DNA of 5,625 bases, taken from NCBI GenBank assembly GCA_030044775.1, contig JASICF010000017.1, forward strand, positions 1-5,625, in the 5' to 3' direction. The notes below the pieces were generated by a model. It had not been told where the DNA came from. It saw nothing but the letters and a program-made list of their open reading frames with translations, and searched no databases. The position numbers were made by a program, and so were the translations under genes. The first letter of the stretch is position 1. Every line of letters starts with the position of its first letter. Below are positions 1 through 4,354 of this stretch, in pieces. The stretch is from Candidatus Sulfotelmatobacter sp. (GTDB lineage Bacteria > Acidobacteriota > Terriglobia > Terriglobales > Acidobacteriaceae).

Positions 1-74
1 TGGGGATACAGTGTTAACGAATGGTTGACTTGGAGTCTTAGGCGTTAGTTCATTCATGGAATAAAAACACCTTT

Positions 75-245
75 ATGAAACAACCTGAATATACCGAGGG
101 GCCGGAAGCTCTCAGGAACTTTGAAGAAGGAATGAAGCGCGTGTTTCAAGTTCCTAAGGCCGACATTTTAGCCCCGAAAAAGAAAAACGCGAAGCGGCAC
201 AAGAGTGCTACTTCGCGGAAATCGAAGCCTTCCGACAGGGGCTAG
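75..245 (+). CDS. Small basic IS passenger protein, function unknown (56 aa)
   Basis: An ATG-to-TAG ORF of 56 codons fills the space between the presumed left IS end and the 3' end of the transposase gene. The N-terminal half is acidic to mixed and contains EGPEALRNFEEGMKRVF followed by QVPKAD. The C-terminal half is strongly basic, with a KKKNAKRHK stretch and many Lys/Arg/Ser residues, which suggests nucleic-acid contact or disorder. From memory, short proteins with a GPEA...F...VPK pattern are found widely in bacterial genomes, often beside IS1595-type transposases; I cannot confirm this by search. Its stop (243-245) overlaps the transposase stop (242-244) on the other strand. No good Shine-Dalgarno is visible: GGAA at 58-61 is about 13 nt from the ATG. 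A TTGACT at 25-30 could be a -35, but no convincing -10 follows. Possible roles are a transposition accessory or regulator, but this is speculative. Confidence 0.6.
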   Translation: MKQPEYTEGPEALRNFEEGMKRVFQVPKADILAPKKKNAKRHKSATSRKSKPSDRG

Positions 246-1279
246 AAGGGGTACTTGATGTTTTCCGCTTCCCACGCCCTTGTCGGCGCGTGGCGCGGCG
301 AGCCGTCTTTACCTGTAAGTTCGCTGTAGGTTAAGCGCCGTCCGGCAACTTGGGACATAGCTAGAGCAAAGCGGTCGGCATCGTTTGTCGGGCGCTCTTT
401 AGTAGCGCGATTGTTATAACGGAAAACTTGTTCGTCAATGTAGCGATAAAGATGAAAAGGCTCAACAGCAACGTAAGTTCCTTTAAGGCCGCGTTTCAAC
501 AGCGACCAGAAATTCTCCATGCCGTTTGTATGTACGCGACCGCGAACATAGCCCTCAGACTTGTTTACAACGTCATGTACGAAGCGCCAGTTCAGGCCGG
601 ACTCATACGCCACGGCGCTGTCGGTATAGATTTTGCTGCCGTAGCCCACGTTCTTGAGAATCGCGGCTTGCAGCACTTCACGGGAAACGTTAGGAACAAC
701 ATGAGCGCGAACCTGACGGAGATTCCGGTCAAGAATGCCCTGCACGATGGTTTTATTTTTGAAGGGGCCGAGTCCTTCTACCTTCTCGCGCTTGTTGCGG
801 TGCATGTATTCAGTGCGTCCACCGACATATGTTTCGTCCGCTTCCAATTCACTATCTGGTCCACCCATTTTCTTGGTAGCGCCGAACGTCCGATTGTGCA
901 GGGCCGTGCGGAGCCGTTGCAGCATGAACCATGCCGTCTTTTGCGTAACTCCAAGCGTGCGGTGAATCTCCATGCTGGACACGCCATTCTTGCAGTTGAC
1001 CAGCATCCAAAACGCCGTCATCCACTTGTCCAGCGTGACAGCGGAATCCTCGAATATCGTATTCACTTTCAGCGTGAACTGCCGATTGCAGCCACGGCAG
1101 AGCCACAGCCGCGCCGTTCCTTTCTTCGTCTTGCGCGTAATCGCGTAGTTCGATTCGGAACTGCAACGCGGACAGTGAACCTTGCCATCGGGCCAGCGCA
1201 ACTTGACGGCAAACTCGAAAGCGCGATCAGGGTCCGAGAAGTAAATGATGGCTTCTTGCAAAGTGCGTGGCGTGTTCAT
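242..1279 (-). CDS. IS1595-family (ISXO2-like) DDE transposase
   Basis: This 345-residue protein should catalyse cut or copy transposition of its own element. An N-terminal zinc ribbon is visible with Cys36/Cys39 (HCPRC) and Cys61/Cys64 (CRGC). It is followed by a helix-turn-helix-like segment around residues 95-125 (VSSMEIHRTLGVTQKTAWFM), matching the family order of zinc ribbon, HTH and DDE domain. In the catalytic domain Asp148 lies in EADETYVGG, Asp220 in IYTDSAVAY, and the third position lies in HTNGMENFW (Asn252 or Glu255). The segment ENFWSLLKRGLKGTY is a hallmark of the family. Length is usual and no frameshift is seen, so it looks intact. The start at 1279 is preferred because NTPRTLQEAIIYFSDPDRAFEF resembles the usual N-terminus of these proteins. 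No Shine-Dalgarno precedes it, and a promoter sits immediately upstream, implying leaderless translation. Confidence 0.93.
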   Translation of the reverse strand: MNTPRTLQEAIIYFSDPDRAFEFAVKLRWPDGKVHCPRCSSESNYAITRKTKKGTARLWLCRGCNRQFTLKVNTIFEDSAVTLDKWMTAFWMLVNCKNGVSSMEIHRTLGVTQKTAWFMLQRLRTALHNRTFGATKKMGGPDSELEADETYVGGRTEYMHRNKREKVEGLGPFKNKTIVQGILDRNLRQVRAHVVPNVSREVLQAAILKNVGYGSKIYTDSAVAYESGLNWRFVHDVVNKSEGYVRGRVHTNGMENFWSLLKRGLKGTYVAVEPFHLYRYIDEQVFRYNNRATKERPTNDADRFALAMSQVAGRRLTYSELTGKDGSPRHAPTRAWEAENIKYPF

Positions 1280-1285
1280 GTAAAA

Positions 1286-1314
1286 AATATACGCCGATTG
1301 TTCGCGTGTGTCAA
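1286..1314 (-). promoter_or_regulatory. Near-consensus sigma-70 promoter of the transposase gene
   Basis: On the minus strand a perfect -35 hexamer TTGACA (1314-1309) is followed by a 17-bp spacer and the -10 hexamer TATATT (1291-1286, 5 of 6 consensus bases). Only six bases separate the -10 from the ATG at 1279-1277. Transcription should therefore start at or within a base or two of the A of the start codon, giving a leaderless mRNA. The -35 lies 16-21 bp inside the proposed right terminus, so transposase bound to that end could repress its own promoter. That regulatory idea is inference. Confidence 0.7.
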
Positions 1315-1315
1315 G

Positions 1316-1330
1316 TATATATTTACCCCC
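1316..1330. repeat. Candidate right terminal inverted repeat of the IS
   Basis: Read inward on the minus strand, the segment is GGGGGTAAATATATA. The segment from base 2 on the plus strand is GGGGATACAGTGTTA, identical at GGGG, then T, A, A and a few later positions. The match is imperfect, and the left copy is only inferred because the window begins there. The abrupt change to different sequence after the C-run supports a boundary near 1330. Confidence 0.35.
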
Positions 1331-1363
1331 GCTAACTTGAGCGTTTTCAGGATTCAGCTATGA

Positions 1364-1376
1364 GGGGGGAGGGGGG
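1364..1376 (+). repeat. G-rich tract (two G6 runs)
   Basis: Two runs of six G separated by a single A lie between the IS right end and the proposed start of the next gene. The tract would give an Arg/Gly-rich stretch if translated from ATG 1360, which argues that it is leader rather than coding sequence. It could be a slippage-prone or structured element in the leader. Confidence 0.5.
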
Positions 1377-1425
1377 ACACCCAGAATCTTCATCGCCGAA
1401 AGGGCCGAGAACGGGGGCAACACAA

Positions 1426-2127
1426 ATGTCTTTAGAACATGTTCCACGATGTCAGCACGTAAAAGTCAACGGAGTGCAGTGCGGTTCTCCCGCTCTGCGC
1501 CACCGCGCTCACTGCTTCTTCCACACCCGCGTCGAGTACGAGCGCGAGGTCGCGCTCGAAAACAATTGCGGCAAGCGCTCGTTCGGCTTCCCGCTGCTCG
1601 AAGACGCGACCTCGATTCAGGTGGCGCTGATGAAGGTGATCTACCTGCTCGGCTCCGGCGCGCTCGATCACAAGACCGCCGGCCTCATGCTCTATGCGCT
1701 GCAAACCGCCGGCTACAACCTGCGCAACGCGAAGTTCGAGCCCGAAAAGCTGACCGACGTCGTCATCGACGAAGATACCGTGGACCTCACCCGCATGAGG
1801 GGACCGCAATGGTCCACCCGCGATTTCCAGACCGCGCCGGGAGAAGTTCGGAGCGAAAGTCGGAACGAAACAAAGAGTGAAGACTGCAGCCAGCCTGAGA
1901 ATGAAGTGCAGAGCCAGCCCCGTAGCGAGAAACAGAAGGAAATCGTGAATAAGGATCTTGCCGACGTGGTGCGCCGCCGCGAGCAAAAGCGCAAGCTGCT
2001 TCCCTTCGAAGAGGACAACACCGAACCGGACGGGCCAACGAAAGCATTCTTGCGCGAGCTTGGGGTCCTCTCGGAAGACGAGAAATCGATCAAGCTTCCA
2101 GAGCAGACGGAGTCAAGAGCAGGTTAA
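1426..2127 (+). CDS. Uncharacterised protein with N-terminal Cys3His motif, acidobacterial-type family
   Basis: The protein is 233 residues from ATG 1426. Residues 9-33 contain Cys9, Cys19, Cys30 and His33 in a C-x9-C-x10-C-x2-H arrangement (RCQHVKVNGVQCGSPAL...HCFFH), likely to bind one zinc ion. Residues 58-105 (LEDATSIQVALMKVIYLL...AGLMLYALQTAGYNLRNAKFEP) look like two or three amphipathic helices and are probably the conserved core. Residues 135-200 are rich in Ser, Glu, Gln, Lys and Arg, probably disordered, and a short ordered-looking tail ends near KAFLRELGVLSEDE. From memory this resembles a multicopy family of unknown function in Acidobacteriota; no function is claimed. An in-frame ATG at 1360 has a better-spaced AGGA (1349-1352), but the added 22 residues (MRGEGGHPESSSPKG...) derive from a G-rich tract and look non-coding, so 1426 is preferred. 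It converges on the chemotaxis operon. There is no signal peptide or membrane segment. Confidence 0.75.
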   Translation: MSLEHVPRCQHVKVNGVQCGSPALRHRAHCFFHTRVEYEREVALENNCGKRSFGFPLLEDATSIQVALMKVIYLLGSGALDHKTAGLMLYALQTAGYNLRNAKFEPEKLTDVVIDEDTVDLTRMRGPQWSTRDFQTAPGEVRSESRNETKSEDCSQPENEVQSQPRSEKQKEIVNKDLADVVRRREQKRKLLPFEEDNTEPDGPTKAFLRELGVLSEDEKSIKLPEQTESRAG

Positions 2128-2132
2128 GCAGG

Positions 2133-2163
2133 TTCCTCACCCGCGCTTCGCGCGTGTTCGGAA
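2133..2163. repeat. Imperfect hairpin in the convergent spacer, possible dispersed repeat
   Basis: The outer arms TTCC (2133-2136) and GGAA (2160-2163) pair, and the core CGCGC-TTC-GCGCG (2142-2154) forms a tight 5-bp stem. Two further pairs and some mismatches lie between them. The adjoining GGAATGACA ending resembles a hairpin repeat that I recall as scattered between genes in many bacterial genomes, including acidobacteria; copy number cannot be checked here. No U-tract follows on either strand, so it is not a classical intrinsic terminator, although its position between convergent genes would suit transcript 3'-end protection or termination. Confidence 0.5.
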
Positions 2164-2181
2164 TGACATCAATGTCGGGCT

Positions 2182-2230
2182 GAAGAGCCGAGAGCTGAAA
2201 GCCGATAGCCGATAGCCAAAAGCCAAAAGC
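2182..2230. repeat. Tandem heptamer array, seven units, consensus YRANAGC
   Basis: Seven head-to-tail 7-bp units can be read: gaagagc, cgagagc, tgaaagc, cgatagc, cgatagc, caaaagc, caaaagc. AGC is kept in every unit and units 4/5 and 6/7 are identical pairs, as expected for growth by slippage or local duplication. The last base of unit seven (2230) is also the last base of the cheX stop codon on the minus strand, so the array abuts the operon's 3' end. Seven-base units would shift frame if translated. Confidence 0.8.
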
Positions 2231-2727
2231 TATCGTCCTGCAGCGGCGTGATCGCTCATGCGGCGCTGGTTGTAGCGCAAGGCGACGTTCATGAAAACGT
2301 TTCCCATGGGAGTTTCAAAGCAGATCATCAGCGCCTCGACGTCTTCGCTGCTTTTGTCGGCTTCGTCGGAGGTGACGAGCGCGGGCGGGTGTACGCGGAA
2401 ATGAAATCCCTGGTCGTTAAGCGCGCAGATGGCGTTGCCCACAACCTGGTTGGCGAGTTCGAAAATAGTCTCTTTGATCAGCCCATCCGATTCCGGCAGC
2501 TCCGTGCCGGCATAATGGCTGGCCACGCGCACGGCGGTTTGCGGCTCGAGATCGAGCAGGATGCGGCCCTCGATGTCGCCGGTGAGCGCCACCATTCCGG
2601 CCACGCCCTTGCGGCGATAAGCGGCCTCTTCCATCGAGAGGTTTCCCACTTTGGTCGTGCCCTGCAGCCCCTGCGACAGAACGGCGTCGGCTGCATTGAT
2701 GAAAGGCTGAATCAGCTCCATCTTCAT
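2230..2727 (-). CDS. cheX: CheX-type CheY-P phosphatase
   Basis: The protein is 165 residues from ATG 2727 (MKMELIQPFINAADAVL), a usual length for CheX. CheX acts in the cytoplasm, removing the phosphoryl group from CheY-P to end the signal. The key feature is the E-x2-N signature, Glu90 and Asn93 in KETIFELANQVVGNA, the pair that in known CheX/CheC/FliY phosphatases contacts the phospho-aspartate and positions the attacking water. Only one such motif is present, as in CheX; CheC normally has two. A glycine-rich strand with ILLDLEPQTAVRVAS precedes it, and the C-terminal NVFMNVALRY strand is also family-like. The start lies 4 nt after the cheY stop, so translation is probably coupled; no strong Shine-Dalgarno is seen. 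A second ATG two codons later (2721) is possible. The open frame extends upstream to 2910, but that part is antisense-like shadow inside cheY. The last residues, HAAAGR, are an unremarkable tail. Confidence 0.85.
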   Translation of the reverse strand: MKMELIQPFINAADAVLSQGLQGTTKVGNLSMEEAAYRRKGVAGMVALTGDIEGRILLDLEPQTAVRVASHYAGTELPESDGLIKETIFELANQVVGNAICALNDQGFHFRVHPPALVTSDEADKSSEDVEALMICFETPMGNVFMNVALRYNQRRMSDHAAAGR

Positions 2728-2731
2728 GAGA

Positions 2732-3172
2732 CTAGGCCCCCGCGCCGGCCGAGCCAGCGACCGCGCCATCTTCTCCGAGAACGTATTTGATGACTTCGTA
2801 CAGCACTTCCGGCTTGACGGGCTTTTGCACGAAATGCCGTGCGCCACGCTGCAGCGCCGCCACGATGTTCTCCTGGTATCCCACGGAAGACACCATGACC
2901 ACGCGCGCATCGGGATGCGCCTGCACGATCTTTTCGGCCGCCTCGATGCCTTCCATCTGCGGCATGGTGATATCCATGAGCACGATGTCGGGATGGGTGC
3001 GCTCGAACTCGCTGATGGCCGTCAGACCGTCACCGGCTTCCGCCGCCAGTTGCCCCCCGAAGCTCTCGATCATGCGGGCAAGGTTTTTGCGCGCGAAGAC
3101 CGAATCGTCCACAATCAAGTACCGGACTGGTTGCCCGTCCTTGCTGCGTTTTACAGCTGCAAACTGCTCCAT
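2732..3172 (-). CDS. cheY: CheY-type single-domain response regulator
   Basis: The protein is 146 residues and consists of a receiver domain with about 16 extra N-terminal residues and a short Ala/Gly-rich C-terminal tail; there is no output domain. The acidic pair Asp22/Asp23 (IVDDS) binds Mg2+, Asp67 (LMDITMP) is the phosphorylation site, Ser95 (VMVSS) is the switch Ser/Thr, and Lys117 (VQKP) is the conserved lysine. Phe114 stands where E. coli CheY has Tyr106. It would be phosphorylated by the adjacent CheA and dephosphorylated by the downstream CheX. Its output target, flagellar motor or other, is not visible. The start at 3172 is chosen because a perfect AGGAGG lies 5 nt upstream; an in-frame ATG six codons earlier (3190) lacks such a site and would place that AGGAGG inside the gene. 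It lies 78 nt downstream of cheB and 4 nt upstream of cheX. Confidence 0.92.
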   Translation of the reverse strand: MEQFAAVKRSKDGQPVRYLIVDDSVFARKNLARMIESFGGQLAAEAGDGLTAISEFERTHPDIVLMDITMPQMEGIEAAEKIVQAHPDARVVMVSSVGYQENIVAALQRGARHFVQKPVKPEVLYEVIKYVLGEDGAVAGSAGAGA

Positions 3173-3173
3173 A

Positions 3174-3184
3174 ACAACCTCCTG
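3174..3184 (-). promoter_or_regulatory. Strong Shine-Dalgarno that sets the cheY start
   Basis: On the minus strand the sequence reads AGGAGG, TTGTT, then ATG, a full anti-16S match at near-ideal 5-nt spacing. It decides in favour of the internal ATG at 3172 over the upstream one at 3190. It also suggests that cheY is translated more strongly than its neighbours, fitting the usual need for CheY excess over CheA. Confidence 0.75.
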
Positions 3185-3230
3185 TAACATTCCAACACGG
3201 CAGTTTCCCGCCGCCCAGATGACTCAGGTC

Positions 3231-3254
3231 GTGGCACCGTGGCTACGTGGCTAC
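3231..3254. repeat. Short octamer repeat across the cheB stop codon
   Basis: Two exact tandem copies of GTGGCTAC (3239-3246 and 3247-3254) are preceded by a degenerate third copy (GTGGCACC, 3231-3238). The cheB stop codon (3253-3251) sits in the last copy. The rest of the 78-nt cheB-cheY gap shows no clear promoter or terminator. Confidence 0.5.
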
Positions 3255-4354
3255 GATCCTGCTCGAACTGCCTTTCCCGCGCGCGGAGGATCGAATTCTT
3301 CGCGGCTGCACAGGGCTTGCAGCGTTGAGGCAAGCACCTCCAGAGCCACTACCCGCGTCGCGTATCCTCTTTCAATCGCGGCTTTTGGCATTCCGAAAAC
3401 CACACACGAGTCTTCGCTCTGCGCAATGGTTATGCCGCCGGCTTTCTTGACCGCGCCTAACCCCTCCGCTCCGTCGTCGCCCATGCCCGTCATCAGCAGG
3501 GCGATTGCGTCTTTTCCGAATTCTTCTCCAACGCTGCCGAATAGCACGTCAACGCTCGGCCGGTGGCCGTTGACACGCGCTTCGTCGCTCAGCACCACGA
3601 CATCGCCCATAGTGAGCCGTTTCACTCGTATATGCCGGCTTCCAGGACAGACCAGCACTCGACCGGCCTGCAGAATGTCTCCCGATTGCGCTTCCTTCAC
3701 CCGCAACGAGCAGATTTCATCCAGTCGGCGGGCGAACATGTCGGTGAAACCCTCCGGCATGTGCTGCACAATCACGATGGATCCAGGAAAATCCGGCGGC
3801 AGTTGCGCCAGCAGAAATTCGAGGGCTTGCGGACCTCCGGTCGAGATTCCAATCGCGATCAGCTTGGTCGGCCGTGGAGACTTTCGGGCAGAGATCTTTT
3901 CCGGACGAGCCGGCGCGCCCATCAAGCGTCCCGGCCGTACGACCTTGCACTCGGCGGCAGCCTTGATCTTGGCGATCAGCTCGCTTTCCGTGTCGCCCAT
4001 ATGGGTCGTGGCATCCTGCGGTTTGGTGACGAAATCGAAGGCGCCGAGTCCCAGCGCTTTGAACGTTACCGATGCACCTTCGGTGCTGTGCGAACTGACG
4101 ACGATGACCGGCAAGGGATTACGCCGCATGATCTCTTTCAGCGTGTCGATGCCGTTCATGCCCGGCATCTGCAGATCAAGCGTGATCACGTCGGGATGCA
4201 GTTCCTCGATCTTCTTGAGGCAGAACGTCCCGTCCATAGCGGTTCCGACGACTTCGATCGAAGGGCTGGCCTCGAGCATTTGCGGAATGAGCTTGCGCAT
4301 GAGGGCGGAATCATCGACCACAAGCACGCGCACCTTTTTGGCCTGCTGGTTCAT
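3251..4354 (-). CDS. cheB: CheB protein-glutamate methylesterase / glutamine deamidase
   Basis: The protein is 367 residues, full length for CheB. An N-terminal receiver (about 8-125) carries Asp14/Asp15 (VVDDS), the phospho-acceptor Asp60 (TLDLQMPGMNG), Ser88 (VVSSHS) and Lys111 (FVTKP). A linker of about 40 residues rich in Lys, Arg and Pro follows. The C-terminal methylesterase domain (about 164-350) has the catalytic triad Ser171 (GISTGGP), His198 (VQHMP) and Asp294 (TGMGDDGAEG). Family knowledge: phosphorylation by CheA relieves inhibition by the receiver, and the enzyme then hydrolyses methyl-glutamates (and deamidates glutamines) on chemoreceptors for adaptation. The ATG overlaps the cheA stop (ATGA, 4354-4351) and is preceded by GGGAGG 6 nt upstream, so it can be translated both by coupling and on its own. 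The partner methyltransferase gene cheR is not in the window; it may lie upstream of the visible part. Confidence 0.96.
   Translation of the reverse strand: MNQQAKKVRVLVVDDSALMRKLIPQMLEASPSIEVVGTAMDGTFCLKKIEELHPDVITLDLQMPGMNGIDTLKEIMRRNPLPVIVVSSHSTEGASVTFKALGLGAFDFVTKPQDATTHMGDTESELIAKIKAAAECKVVRPGRLMGAPARPEKISARKSPRPTKLIAIGISTGGPQALEFLLAQLPPDFPGSIVIVQHMPEGFTDMFARRLDEICSLRVKEAQSGDILQAGRVLVCPGSRHIRVKRLTMGDVVVLSDEARVNGHRPSVDVLFGSVGEEFGKDAIALLMTGMGDDGAEGLGAVKKAGGITIAQSEDSCVVFGMPKAAIERGYATRVVALEVLASTLQALCSREEFDPPRAGKAVRAGS

Larger units (their letters stand above)
2..1330. mobile_element. Putative IS1595-family insertion sequence with a passenger gene
   Basis: The unit consists of an IS1595/ISXO2-type transposase and a convergent 56-codon ORF. 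The right boundary is placed at the C-run 1326-1330; read inward it begins GGGGGTAAATATATAC. Read inward from base 2, the window start begins GGGGATACAGTG, which agrees at 7 of the first 9 positions and then diverges. These are therefore only candidate imperfect terminal inverted repeats. Members of this family usually make 8-bp target duplications. The right flank would be GCTAACTT (1331-1338), but the left flank lies outside the window apart from one base (a matching t), so a duplication cannot be confirmed. The extent of about 1.3 kb is normal for the family, some members of which carry passenger genes. The transposase assignment is strong and the ends are weak; the true left end may lie just beyond the window. 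Confidence 0.5.

Noticed and set aside
428..1363. Long plus-strand open frame across the transposase region
   Set aside because: It is fully antisense to a clear DDE transposase with intact motifs. Its own translation has no recognisable domain and irregular composition.
1364..1376. G-quadruplex
   Set aside because: There are only two G runs with a single-base separator, so four tracts with proper loops are not clearly available. Left as a G-rich tract.
1360..1425. N-terminal 22-residue extension of the Cys/His protein
   Set aside because: It is encoded by a G-rich tract and lacks any conserved-looking pattern. Kept only as an alternative because of its upstream AGGA.
1432..1986. Minus-strand open frame opposite the Cys/His protein gene
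   Set aside because: The plus-strand frame shows a coherent zinc-type motif and helical core. The reverse frame shows none.
2182..2230. CRISPR array
   Set aside because: The repeat unit is 7 bp with no spacers and no cas genes nearby; it is a simple tandem repeat.
2128..2230. Intrinsic rho-independent terminator between the convergent genes
   Set aside because: The hairpin has mismatched outer arms and no T-run follows on either strand.
2728..2910. 61-codon upstream extension of cheX as a longer CheX protein
   Set aside because: The extension lies within cheY in another frame and is Arg/Cys/Trp-rich with no homology-like features. ATG 2727 directly after the cheY stop gives a normal CheX length.
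3173..3250. Internal promoter for cheY-cheX
   Set aside because: Only a strong Shine-Dalgarno is visible; no convincing -35/-10 pair at usual spacing was found on the minus strand.
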